DNA of 64,000 nucleotides from an uncultured Prevotellaceae bacterium (GTDB lineage: Bacteria; Bacteroidota; Bacteroidia; Bacteroidales; Muribaculaceae): contig ONKF01000015.1 of assembly GCA_900318335.1 (NCBI GenBank), forward strand, positions 1 to 64,000. Reading direction: 5' to 3'. Under the pieces are notes generated by a model. It had not been told where the DNA came from. It was given only the letters and a program-made list of their open reading frames with translations, and did no database searches. Within the stretch, counting starts at the first letter, position 1. The number at the start of each line of letters is the position of its first letter. This document shows positions 44,334 through 54,668 of this stretch, one piece after another. Position numbers and translations under genes: made by a program.

Positions 44334-44365
44334 CAAATGTAGCACATTCTGGCTGGCTTGGCAAA
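44334..44365 (-). promoter_or_regulatory. Bacteroidota promoter for the transglutaminase-hydE unit
   Basis: Minus-strand TTTG (44362-44365), 20 bp spacer and TACATTTG (44334-44341), an exact consensus match, 45 bp before the start codon. Confidence 0.75.
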
Positions 44366-44683
44366 TATATAAGCAAAAAAACAACGCAACAAAGAATGGG
44401 GATAATCACTTCAGGCTTTGCCAGCTATTCTGGAGTTCCCTGAGCACTTTCTTCCCACGTCTTTTACTGACTTTGCAGTTCTTTTCTGATTATCACTACC
44501 CCTGCCGTATCATTTGATAGAGAGACCAGAAGTTGCATACTCTCTTACAGGATGCGGATTACCACCAATATTGAGGAATGCTCTCAATATCCATTTATAG
44601 GTAGGTCTTGAAAACTACCCACAAATCAACAGTAGGATATGTTTGATACGCTTCATCTGACACATCTTTCATTACATTCCTGC

Positions 44684-44713
44684 AAATATATCATCTTTAA
44701 TTACGAGATACAA
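44684..44713 (-). promoter_or_regulatory. Second minus-strand promoter further upstream
   Basis: Minus-strand TTG (44711-44713), 19 bp spacer and TATATTTG (44684-44691). It would start a transcript near 44677 that either gives a 390 nt leader for the transglutaminase gene or a separate small RNA. Confidence 0.45.
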
Positions 44714-44780
44714 TTTTCAAACCATACTTTTATCGTGGTGTGGAAAAAACCGGGTGGCAATGCGGCTTCACGTGAGTTTT

Positions 44781-44812
44781 TTTGGCATTTCGCTCGTCTT
44801 TCACTATCTTTG
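44781..44812 (+). promoter_or_regulatory. Bacteroidota promoter for lepA
   Basis: TTTG (44781-44784), 20 bp spacer and TATCTTTG (44805-44812), an exact consensus match, 25 bp before the lepA start. Confidence 0.75.
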
Positions 44813-44837
44813 CACCCAAAATAAAGGAATTCCATAT

Positions 44838-46625
<1,788 letters not shown>

Positions 46626-46651
46626 TTGTTGCTCTCATTTCGGGGTGCGCC

Positions 46652-48736
46652 GTGGATGGTGAACTGCAAAATATTGACCTCAACAATCCTGAATTTCAGG
46701 ATGCTTGGGATGTGTTGCAGCACACCCACCGTTCGGTATTCCTCACGGGTAAGGCGGGAACCGGCAAGAGCACATTCCTGAAATATATACGCGAGACCAC
46801 CCGGAAGAAAACCGTGGTGCTGGCGCCAACAGGCATCGCCGCTGTCAATGTTGGCGGACAGACGATGCACTCGTTTTTCAAGATTCCCTTCAAGCCATTT
46901 CTGCCTGATGACCCCGACATCGCCAATATCACGCGCCTGCGGAAGATGTTGCGCTACACCAAGGAGAAAGTGAAACTCATCCGTGAGTTGGAGCTCATCA
47001 TCATTGATGAGATTTCGATGGTGAGGGCCGATATCATTGACTTTGTTGACAGGGTATTGCGTGTCTATTCGGGAAATATGCGTGAGCCGTTTGGCGGCAA
47101 ACAGCTGCTTTTGGTGGGCGATATTTTCCAATTGGAGCCGGTGGTTACCCACGACATGCGTGACATCCTCAGGAGGTACTATAAGAATTTCTTTTTCTTT
47201 AATGCCCGGGCATTCAGTCTGATTAATCTGGTCTCGATCGAGTTGCGTAAGATCTACCGCCAGAGTGACAGTGATTTCATTTCCCTGCTGGACCGTGTGC
47301 GCATCAATCGCGCAACAAGTGCCGACATCGCACGCCTGAATCAGCGCTGTAACCCTAATTACCAGGAAATCAACGATAATTTTGCCATCACGCTTGCCAC
47401 TCGCCGTGACACCGTGGATTCAATCAATGATGAGCACATGCAGGCCCTCAAGACCCCCGAATTCATTTATGAGGGAAAGATTGAAGGCGATTTCCCGGAG
47501 AACAGCCTGCCCACAGCCCTGCGTCTCACCCTCAAGGAGGGAGCACAGGTTATCTTTATCCGCAATGACAAGGAGGGCAGGTGGTATAATGGCACAATCG
47601 GCAAGGTAACGCTACTGCGTGATGACGAAGTGTATGTAACACTCGAGAACGGAATAGAACTTGAGGTTTTACCCGAGATATGGGAAAACATGCAATACTC
47701 CTATAATGAGAAGGAGAAAAAGGTCGAGGAGAAGGTGTTAGGCACATTCATCCAGGTTCCCATCAAGCCGGCATGGGCTCTAACGGTGCACAAGAGCCAG
47801 GGACTCACATTTAATAATGTGGTGATTGACTTTGTGGGGGGCGCATTCACGGGCGGCCAGACCTATGTAGCGCTGTCACGTTGCACATCCATGGAGGGAA
47901 TCACGTTGCTCAAGCCCTTGAGCGAACGCGATATCATTGTCAATATGGCTGTTGTGGATTTTAGCCGCCAGTTCAACAATAAGCAGATCCTCAACGAGGC
48001 GATGGAACAGGAACGTGCCAATCAGCTCTACAGACGAGCGATACATGCCTTTGAGCATCAGGAGTTTGAGGACTGTGTCGAGTATTTTGCCGAGGCCATG
48101 AAGATTAAAGACAATCTTCAGAATCCAGCAGTCAAACGCCTGATTTCCAAGAAGCTGAATGCATTTAAGAAGCAGTTTAAGACTATTGACAGGTTGAAGC
48201 AAGTGATTGATAGTCAGAAGAAAATGCTTCAAGACCTGGCTCTTGAATATGCTTCAATGGGTGACCAGGCTCTCTCTATGGACGAGAGTGGGGTATTGGG
48301 AGAGGGTAGTGTCCCCTATTCCAAGCGCCTTGATGACATCGCAATACGCTCTGCATTAGCCAATTATAACAAAGCATTGCGCATCATGCCAGAATGTGTG
48401 CCCGCTATGATTGGAAAAGCGCGACTGCTCATGATACTTGACCAGCTCGAAGGCGCCGAGGAGGAGTTGAAGAAGGCAATTGAACTTGAAAAACAGAATT
48501 ATCAAGCCCACATGACGATGGCAGAGTTGATGGAGATGATGAAAGATGTGCCTGAAGCCATCAAGTCCTACAAGCGTGCCATCAAGTCAGATAAGAAACG
48601 ACCGGAACCTCACGAAAGGTTGCAAGACATCTATGAGAAGATCGGATTTGAAGACCTGGCCGATGAAGAACAGGAAATAGCTGAACGACTTCGTAAAGCA
48701 TTGTATAAATCTCAGTCCAGGAAAAAAAAGAAATAG
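46652..48736 (+). CDS. Pif1-like helicase with C-terminal TPR repeats
   Basis: 694 residues starting with GTG. The N-terminal SF1B helicase region (20-450) shows Walker A GKAGTGKST (33-41), Walker B IIIDEISMV, a QLEPV-type motif III (GDIFQLEPV) and motif VI with HKSQGLTFNNVV and TYVALSRCTSMEGI. This is the Pif1/RecD-like architecture. The C-terminal 230 residues are helical with TPR-like repeats (LANYNKALRIMPECVPAM; AIKSYKRAIKSDKKRPEP) and a Lys-rich end, suggesting a protein-binding arm. Such Pif1-TPR fusions occur in Bacteroidota; the partner is unknown. It is probably co-transcribed with lepA. Confidence 0.85.
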   Translation: MDGELQNIDLNNPEFQDAWDVLQHTHRSVFLTGKAGTGKSTFLKYIRETTRKKTVVLAPTGIAAVNVGGQTMHSFFKIPFKPFLPDDPDIANITRLRKMLRYTKEKVKLIRELELIIIDEISMVRADIIDFVDRVLRVYSGNMREPFGGKQLLLVGDIFQLEPVVTHDMRDILRRYYKNFFFFNARAFSLINLVSIELRKIYRQSDSDFISLLDRVRINRATSADIARLNQRCNPNYQEINDNFAITLATRRDTVDSINDEHMQALKTPEFIYEGKIEGDFPENSLPTALRLTLKEGAQVIFIRNDKEGRWYNGTIGKVTLLRDDEVYVTLENGIELEVLPEIWENMQYSYNEKEKKVEEKVLGTFIQVPIKPAWALTVHKSQGLTFNNVVIDFVGGAFTGGQTYVALSRCTSMEGITLLKPLSERDIIVNMAVVDFSRQFNNKQILNEAMEQERANQLYRRAIHAFEHQEFEDCVEYFAEAMKIKDNLQNPAVKRLISKKLNAFKKQFKTIDRLKQVIDSQKKMLQDLALEYASMGDQALSMDESGVLGEGSVPYSKRLDDIAIRSALANYNKALRIMPECVPAMIGKARLLMILDQLEGAEEELKKAIELEKQNYQAHMTMAELMEMMKDVPEAIKSYKRAIKSDKKRPEPHERLQDIYEKIGFEDLADEEQEIAERLRKALYKSQSRKKKK

Positions 48737-49540
48737 ACCTTTGATGTCAGGGTGTCTATGAATTACCTGCAGATTACCATTATTTTTTATTTGTCTTTGA
48801 AGGGGTAAGGGGAATCATGAAATGCGCGAATATGTATTTTACATAATATCAATTCTAATTTTTTTAGGTGGATTTTGAGGTATTGGGCAATACATGAGTT
48901 TTTAGGTGTATAATGAGCGGTCTTTTGTCGTGCTGACAATGCCGAAGATCCGCACAACTGGCAATGAAAAAATGAATTTGAAAATCTCAGCGAGTTAAGA
49001 TCGCAGAAAAATTAAGAGAATTCCTTATTCATAAAGCGATAAGCGTTTTCAACTGCAATTCACTATAGCCACTTAGATAATTCAAACAACCAGCATATCC
49101 AAGGTGTTTTTTCCGGTCGGTATGTTATCGATAAAATAGAAAATTCTCTACAGGCGATATTCTTGTCTCAATGTGGTAACATGATTATGGAATTATAATT
49201 TAAGTCATTTTGTAAAATCGCTTATAATAAATGTGTTTAATATTTACTATTAAAGTAAAAGTTAAATTATTTTTGTCGCCTTTTCTTTAATCTGTAAGCA
49301 TTCAAACTATACTAATACAGTGATTGCTTTAGATTTTGTTGTTTTGCAAGTAATTATCATTTGTAAATAATTGAATAACAAAAATATAAATAAAATTTAA
49401 TCAAGCAATAATTTAAGTTTTGCTTTAGGTGTGTTGTGCCCCGCTATTCTTGGTGATTTTCTTTATTTTTCCTTGTTCTATATTTATATAATGAGAAATG
49501 TTTGCTACCTTTGTAATTCAACTTTATTACCAAAATCAAG
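48737..49540. other. 804 bp AT-rich stretch without genes
   Basis: Only very short open frames occur on either strand. Base composition is much more AT-rich than the flanking genes, especially 49140-49440. A promoter-like TATTTTTG lies at 49268-49275 with nothing to drive except the distant ABC gene. No repeats, tRNA or known RNA fold was recognised. It could be a decayed gene or a long regulatory region. Confidence 0.6.
49506..49513 (+). promoter_or_regulatory. -7 promoter element for the ABC exporter genes
   Basis: TACCTTTG, 27 bp before the first ABC start; no matching -33. Confidence 0.45.
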
Positions 49541-51307
49541 ATGTTAAAGACACTACTCAAACAAGTCAAGCAGTATAAGACAGCGTCGCTATTGACGCCT
49601 GTTTTTATTATGCTTGAGGTGGTGCTTGACGTGCTCATCCCCTATGTGACCGCCAAGCTCATCGATAACGGCATCAGTGCAGGCCACATGCCCAGCGTCT
49701 ATAAATATGGGCTCATCATGCTTGTCATGGCATTCTTGAGCATGATGGCGGCTATTATGGCGGGCAAATATGCGTCATACGCGTCGTCGGGCTTCGCCTG
49801 CAACCTGCGAGATGCCATGTACAAGAATATTCAGCGGTTTGCCTTCAGTGACATTGACAAGTATAGCACCTCTGGTCTGGTTACCCGAATGACGACCGAC
49901 GTCACCAATCTGCAGAATGCCTTTCAACAGATTATCCGCACCTCGGTGCGAGCCCCGTTCAACTTGTTGTCCAGCATTGTGATGTGCTTTGTCATCAGCC
50001 CGGATTTAAGCTTGATTTTCATCATTGCCAGTGTTGTGCTGGGCGTGATTCTGGCACTGATTATCAGCAAAGTATCAAAGATGTTTGCCCTTGTGTTCAA
50101 GCAGTATGACGTGTTGAACAGCGTTGTCCAGGAGAATGTGACGGGAATACGTGTTGTCAAGGCTTTTGTGCGGGAGGATCATGAGAATGCCAAGTTCTGG
50201 AATGCCGCCAAGCGCCTCTATGACCTCAACGTCAAGGCCGAAAGCCTGATGGCGCTCAACCGCCCATTGATGAACATGGTGGTGTATGGCTGTATCATCG
50301 CCCTTTCGTGGTTTGGAGCGCAATTCATTGTCGGCGGCAGCCTGACCACCGGCCAGCTGACGTCCTTGTTCACCTACGTCATGACAATCCTGATGTCCCT
50401 GATGATGTTGAGCATGATTTTTGTAACCATTACTCAAAGTCTTGCCAGTGGACAACGTGTGGCACAGGTGATTAACGAAATCCCTGATATCACAAATCCC
50501 GAGGACGCAGTGACCGAAATCCCTGACGGGTCCATCGATTTTAACCATGTGTCATTTGCTTATAAAGGCGGCAGCGGTGAGTATGCTCTCAATAATATTG
50601 ACCTGCATATCGCCAGCGGCGAGTCAATCGGTGTGATCGGTGGTACAGGTAGCGGAAAATCATCGCTCATTAATCTGGTGAGCCGCCTTTACGACGCATC
50701 CAAGGGTGAAGTGCTTATCGGTGGTAATAATGTGAACACCTATGACTTAGAGGCCCTTCGCAACAATGTGGCGGTCGTATTGCAGAAGAATGTCCTGTTT
50801 ACCGGCACCATCCTTGACAATCTGCGCTGGGGTGACGAGAATGCCACGCTTGAACAGTGTCGGCAGGCTTGCCGGACGGCCTGTGCCGACGAATTCATCA
50901 TGGAAATGCCTGATGGTTACGAGACCCGTATCGAGCAAGGCGGCACCAACGTATCTGGTGGCCAGAAACAGCGACTCTGCATCGCTCGTGCGCTATTGAA
51001 GAAGCCCAAAATCATAGTGCTTGACGACAGCACCAGCGCATGTGACAACACGACCGATGCCCGAATCCGTGCGGCCCTGCGTGAAAATCTGCCTGAAATG
51101 ACCAAGATTATCATAGCCCAGCGTATCAGTAGCATCAAGGACTGCGACCGCATCCTCGTGCTCGACGATGGCAAGATGGTTGGCTTTGACACCCATGACA
51201 ACTTGCTCAAGTCATGCAAGATTTACCAGGAGATCTGTGCCATCCAGGAGGAGGCCGGTGGCGACTTTGACAAACCCCAAGACAACAGAAAGGAGGCACA
51301 ATCATGA
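49541..51307 (+). CDS. ABC exporter half-transporter, degenerate-site subunit
   Basis: 588 residues: six transmembrane helices (about 18-300), then a nucleotide-binding domain with Walker A GGTGSGKSS (367-375), Q-loop VLQKNVLFTG, signature VSGGQ (471-475) and Walker B IIVLDD (491-496). The catalytic Glu after Walker B is replaced by Asp496 (LDDSTSACD). The switch His is also replaced (AQRISSIKDC; normally AHR). These changes mark the degenerate ATP site of heterodimeric exporters such as TM287/288. The next gene overlaps by ATGA and supplies the partner. The substrate (drug, lipid or peptide) cannot be inferred. Confidence 0.9.
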   Translation: MLKTLLKQVKQYKTASLLTPVFIMLEVVLDVLIPYVTAKLIDNGISAGHMPSVYKYGLIMLVMAFLSMMAAIMAGKYASYASSGFACNLRDAMYKNIQRFAFSDIDKYSTSGLVTRMTTDVTNLQNAFQQIIRTSVRAPFNLLSSIVMCFVISPDLSLIFIIASVVLGVILALIISKVSKMFALVFKQYDVLNSVVQENVTGIRVVKAFVREDHENAKFWNAAKRLYDLNVKAESLMALNRPLMNMVVYGCIIALSWFGAQFIVGGSLTTGQLTSLFTYVMTILMSLMMLSMIFVTITQSLASGQRVAQVINEIPDITNPEDAVTEIPDGSIDFNHVSFAYKGGSGEYALNNIDLHIASGESIGVIGGTGSGKSSLINLVSRLYDASKGEVLIGGNNVNTYDLEALRNNVAVVLQKNVLFTGTILDNLRWGDENATLEQCRQACRTACADEFIMEMPDGYETRIEQGGTNVSGGQKQRLCIARALLKKPKIIVLDDSTSACDNTTDARIRAALRENLPEMTKIIIAQRISSIKDCDRILVLDDGKMVGFDTHDNLLKSCKIYQEICAIQEEAGGDFDKPQDNRKEAQS

Positions 51308-53211
51308 GAATGCCAGGAGGACCCAATAACCGACATGTCGTGGTGGACACGACGGGTGTGAACAAGCGCAGCACCTTGTGGCGCCTGTTCAAGATTGTGA
51401 TGAAGAACTACAAGTTCTCGTTCCTGGCTGTGGCCGTGTGTATCGTCGTGACAGCGTGCACTACCCTAGCCTCTACCCTATTCACAAGAACCCTTATTGA
51501 CGACTACATCACGCCGATGATTGGCCAGGCTCATCCCGATTATGGCCCACTGGCCGAGACGTTGGTAAAGCTGGGCATCATCCTTGCATTTGGTGCGCTA
51601 TGTTCTTATCTGCACAGCCGCCTGATGATTAACGTGACCCAAGGCACGATGCTGAAACTGCGTAAAGGCATGTTTGAGCACATGCAGACGTTGCCCATCA
51701 AGTACTTTGACACCCATGCCCATGGCAATGTCATGTCAACCTATACTAATGACGTGGACACCTTGCGCCAGATGATTTCCAACAGTCTGCCACAGGCGTT
51801 TAACTCGCTCATCACTCTGGGCATCACATTTGCCAGCATGATTGTGATGAGTGTGCCGATGACCATCCTGTCGATTGTCATGGCTCTCATTATGGCATGG
51901 TCAACGACTTACCTGGGCAAGCGTTCCCGCAAGCACTTCCGCGTGCAGCAGCAGAAGTTGGCCGAGGTCAATGGCTTCATCGAGGAGATGATGACGGGCC
52001 AGAAGGTGGTCAAGGTATTCTGCCACGAGCAGAAAGCCATCGAGCAGTTTGAAGTGATCAACGAGGAACTGCGCAGCAACACTTACGACGCCAACCGTAT
52101 CGGCAATATTGTCATGCCCGTTAACGGTAACCTGGGCCACTTGAGCTACGTGCTCATGGGTGTGCTGGGTGCCGCGCTTATCATCAGCGGGCACAGTGGC
52201 ATGACACTGGGTACCCTGGTGGCATTCTTGACACTGAACAAGAGTTTTGCGCGCCCCATAGCCAGCATCAGCCAGGAAATCAACAGTGTGTTGAACGCCT
52301 CGGTCGGTGCCGACCGTATCTTCAAGATTATGGACGAGCAGCCCGAACCCGACGCGGGCAAGGTCAAGTTGATCAATGCCAAACGTGGAGCCGACGGCTT
52401 TCTGCATCCCTGCAACCACCACACTGGCATTTGGGCCTGGAAGATTCCTCAGGACGATGGTAAACTGCGCTATATCAAGGTGTCGGGCGGTGTCAAATTC
52501 AATAACGTGGACTTTGGCTATAATGAGGAGAAACAAGTGCTCTTTGATATCGACATCGATGCCATGCCCGACCAGAAGATTGCCTTTGTGGGCGGTACTG
52601 GAGCGGGTAAGACGACCATTACCAATCTGATCAACCGTTTCTATGACATACAGGACGGCAAAGTGCTTTTTGACGGTATCGGTATCAATGAAATCAGCAA
52701 GCGTGACTTGCGTCATGGTTTAGGTATGGTGTTGCAGGAAACCCATCTTTTCACAGGCACTGTGATGGACAATATCCGTTACGGCCGTCTTGAAGCCACC
52801 GACCAGGAATGTATCGAGGCCGCCAAATTGGTGAATGCCGACAGCTTTATCCGACGCCTGAGCGACGGCTATCAGACCATCCTCAATGCTGATGGAGGCA
52901 ACCTGAGCCAGGGTGAGCGCCAGTTGCTCGCCATTGCCCGTGCTGCGGTTGCCGATCCTCCCGTACTCATCCTCGATGAGGCGACCAGCAGCATCGACAC
53001 CCGTACCGAGACCCTCGTGCAGCGAGGCATGGACTCCCTGATGAAGGGGCGCACGACCTTTGTCATCGCCCACCGTCTCTCCACGGTGCGCAACAGCGAC
53101 TGCATCATCGTCCTGGAAAAGGGCCGCATCATCGAGCGGGGCACCCATGACGAGCTCCTCGCCCTCAAGGGCAAATACTACCAGCTCTACACCGGCGGCG
53201 AAATCGCCTAA
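51304..53211 (+). CDS. ABC exporter half-transporter, catalytic-site partner
   Basis: 635 residues overlapping the previous gene by 4 bp. It has six helices (about 35-330), Walker A GGTGAGKTT near 430, signature LSQGERQ near 533, and a canonical Walker B with catalytic Glu (LILDEATSSIDT near 556) plus switch His (VIAHRLSTV). The LSQGE signature instead of LSGGQ is typical of the TM288-like partner. The consensus ATP site would be formed by this Walker B with the VSGGQ of the first subunit. An insertion of about 40 residues (HHTGIWAWKIPQDDGKL) lies between the membrane domain and the ATPase. No ion or drug specificity is readable. Confidence 0.92.
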   Translation: MRMPGGPNNRHVVVDTTGVNKRSTLWRLFKIVMKNYKFSFLAVAVCIVVTACTTLASTLFTRTLIDDYITPMIGQAHPDYGPLAETLVKLGIILAFGALCSYLHSRLMINVTQGTMLKLRKGMFEHMQTLPIKYFDTHAHGNVMSTYTNDVDTLRQMISNSLPQAFNSLITLGITFASMIVMSVPMTILSIVMALIMAWSTTYLGKRSRKHFRVQQQKLAEVNGFIEEMMTGQKVVKVFCHEQKAIEQFEVINEELRSNTYDANRIGNIVMPVNGNLGHLSYVLMGVLGAALIISGHSGMTLGTLVAFLTLNKSFARPIASISQEINSVLNASVGADRIFKIMDEQPEPDAGKVKLINAKRGADGFLHPCNHHTGIWAWKIPQDDGKLRYIKVSGGVKFNNVDFGYNEEKQVLFDIDIDAMPDQKIAFVGGTGAGKTTITNLINRFYDIQDGKVLFDGIGINEISKRDLRHGLGMVLQETHLFTGTVMDNIRYGRLEATDQECIEAAKLVNADSFIRRLSDGYQTILNADGGNLSQGERQLLAIARAAVADPPVLILDEATSSIDTRTETLVQRGMDSLMKGRTTFVIAHRLSTVRNSDCIIVLEKGRIIERGTHDELLALKGKYYQLYTGGEIA

Positions 53212-53329
53212 CCCGTCCCCTATGGGAAACACTTATCGACCGCTCGCCTAGTGTGGGCGGTTGCTATTTAAAGAGAAAAAAATGTTGTTTGGGGTTTAGT
53301 AAATCGGTTTTCGCGTTTCTATATAGTGA

Positions 53330-53836
53330 ATGGAGGACAAGACACGACATATCGAATCGTTGTTCAAGCAGCATTACCAAGCGATGTATCGCCTGGCATT
53401 CATGATGTTGCATGACGAGGAGGAGAGCAGGGATATCGTGCACGATGTCTTTGCCCGGTTGCTGGACGGCGACATCCGTTTCGATTGCGACAAGGCGAGA
53501 GCATTCTTGTTATCATGCGTTCGCAACGCTTGCCTGAATGTGATGCGCTTTCATGACTACCGTGAGCGTGCCATGCGCTACTTCCCTGTAGATGACGAGA
53601 ACGCTAGTGACAGCGAGGCGTTTGAAAGCGAGATTGAAGCGTTGCACGATGGCATCTGCCATCTCACTCCGCCCGTCTGCCGAGAAATCATCCTGCTCCA
53701 TTACAGGTATGGATTGACGTTCAAGCAAATCGCCACACGACTGCAAGTGAGCGAGACGACAATCTACAAGCATCAGCGCAATGCGCTCAACCAATTACGT
53801 TTAACTTTACGGGACACCTATAAATTATCGAAATGA
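53330..53836 (+). CDS. ECF-type RNA polymerase sigma factor
   Basis: 168 residues. Region 2 (about 8-75; LFKQHYQAMYRLAFMMLHDEEESRDIVHDVFARL) and region 4 (about 110-160; GLTFKQIATRLQVSETTIYKH, a helix-turn-helix) are present and region 3 is missing, as in ECF factors. It belongs to the FecI-like group that pairs with FecR-like anti-sigma factors in Bacteroidota. Its stop overlaps the start of a 56-codon small frame (ATGA at 53833-53836), which in turn overlaps the anti-sigma start. It probably drives the receptor operon that follows and itself. Confidence 0.93.
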   Translation: MEDKTRHIESLFKQHYQAMYRLAFMMLHDEEESRDIVHDVFARLLDGDIRFDCDKARAFLLSCVRNACLNVMRFHDYRERAMRYFPVDDENASDSEAFESEIEALHDGICHLTPPVCREIILLHYRYGLTFKQIATRLQVSETTIYKHQRNALNQLRLTLRDTYKLSK

Positions 53837-54003
53837 TTATGATTTGTGTTGGCTGTATTTTGCTGCTTTTTGGCATCTTTTGCCTCATCTTCTTGGACCA
53901 TAGTTTGCTATGCTCCTGCGAAGCTAAGACAAAGTCTGCTCAAAAATCATTCAAAATCCAACTCAAGCTAATTTATAGGAATCCCTCAAAATCTTTGCGA
54001 TGA
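53833..54003 (+). CDS. Possible 56-residue membrane peptide between sigma and anti-sigma genes
   Basis: A small frame opens at the ATGA overlapping the sigma-factor stop (53833-53836) and closes with TGA at 54001-54003, overlapping the anti-sigma ATG at 54000. So it is coupled at both ends. The product would start with one hydrophobic helix (MIMICVGCILLLFGIFCLIF) followed by a basic tail of about 35 residues with many Lys and Ser. I know no homolog. The double ATGA overlap and the membrane helix favour a real gene. Against it, the sequence also contains a hairpin (CATAG/CTATG at about 53900) and could be plain leader DNA. Confidence 0.35.
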   Translation: MIMICVGCILLLFGIFCLIFLDHSLLCSCEAKTKSAQKSFKIQLKLIYRNPSKSLR

Positions 54004-54668
54004 TGGAAAAGACCGATTTACTGTTCCGCATGATGGACGATCCGGGACAATATACCGATGAACAATGGCGGGAAATCCTCGCCGACAGTGAGTGCGCATC
54101 GCTCTATGAGATGATGTGCAAGACGCGCAGTGCCCTTGACGCAGAGCAGATTGATCAGGAATTCACGTCCGACACGGTTGACCAGGAATGGGAACGCTTT
54201 GCCGCAGCCCATCAAGCTCGCAATGTCAAGCCCTTTGACTGGAGAAAAATCGCTGCCGCTATTGTCGTCCTGGCAGTCTTCGGCATCGCTGCCGCGGCCA
54301 TTTATTCCCATTTCGCCCATACTCCCCAAACCGAAACCGAAACCATTGAAAACACCATTCCCAACGTAAATCCGCAAGTGACCGACACGACAGAAGGTGC
54401 CATTGATGCAGAGGCGGACAAGTCGCAGGCGCACTTGTATGATGACGTGCCGCTGGAGCAGATCATCAATGACCTGGCAGCGCACTACAACGTCCAGCCC
54501 CAGTGGCATGGCGACGACGTGCGCTCACTGCGGTTATACTATAAGTGGGAACCCGATTTCACCCTCGACGAGGTCGTTGAGATGCTCAACAATTTCGAGG
54601 CATTCAGCGTCAAGCTCGATGGTGATCAACTGGTGATTACCGGGAACGATATGAAGGCCAATCAATGA
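54000..54668 (+). CDS. Short anti-sigma factor with DUF4974 domain
   Basis: 222 residues: a cytoplasmic N-terminal helix bundle (about 1-75) for sigma-factor binding, one transmembrane helix (83-104; AAAIVVLAVFGIAAAAIYSHF), a Thr/Glu-rich linker, and a periplasmic DUF4974 domain (about 145-218; YDDVPLEQIINDLAAHYNV). DUF4974 resembles the STN fold. The FecR beta-domain that usually lies between helix and DUF4974 is missing. Start choice: ATG at 54000 or the next Met at 54003. The receptor gene overlaps its end by ATGA. In the known Fec scheme the receptor signals through the anti-sigma to release the sigma factor. Confidence 0.82.
   Translation: MMEKTDLLFRMMDDPGQYTDEQWREILADSECASLYEMMCKTRSALDAEQIDQEFTSDTVDQEWERFAAAHQARNVKPFDWRKIAAAIVVLAVFGIAAAAIYSHFAHTPQTETETIENTIPNVNPQVTDTTEGAIDAEADKSQAHLYDDVPLEQIINDLAAHYNVQPQWHGDDVRSLRLYYKWEPDFTLDEVVEMLNNFEAFSVKLDGDQLVITGNDMKANQ

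Larger units (their letters stand above)
44290..44837. other. Divergent intergenic region upstream of lepA and the transglutaminase gene
   Basis: 548 bp without a convincing gene. It carries three promoters (two minus, one plus). Small hairpins include ATATTGAG/CTCAATAT at 44568-44590. The stretch 44400-44680 could be a long leader or a small RNA on the minus strand; nothing confirms either. Confidence 0.55.

Noticed and set aside
44290-44409. N-terminal extension of the transglutaminase protein
   Set aside because: It would hide the signal peptide starting at 44289 and overlaps a consensus promoter.
44754-44837. N-terminal extension of LepA
   Set aside because: The frame is open but overlaps the promoter; LepA proteins begin with the [18 protein letters not shown] segment found at 44838.
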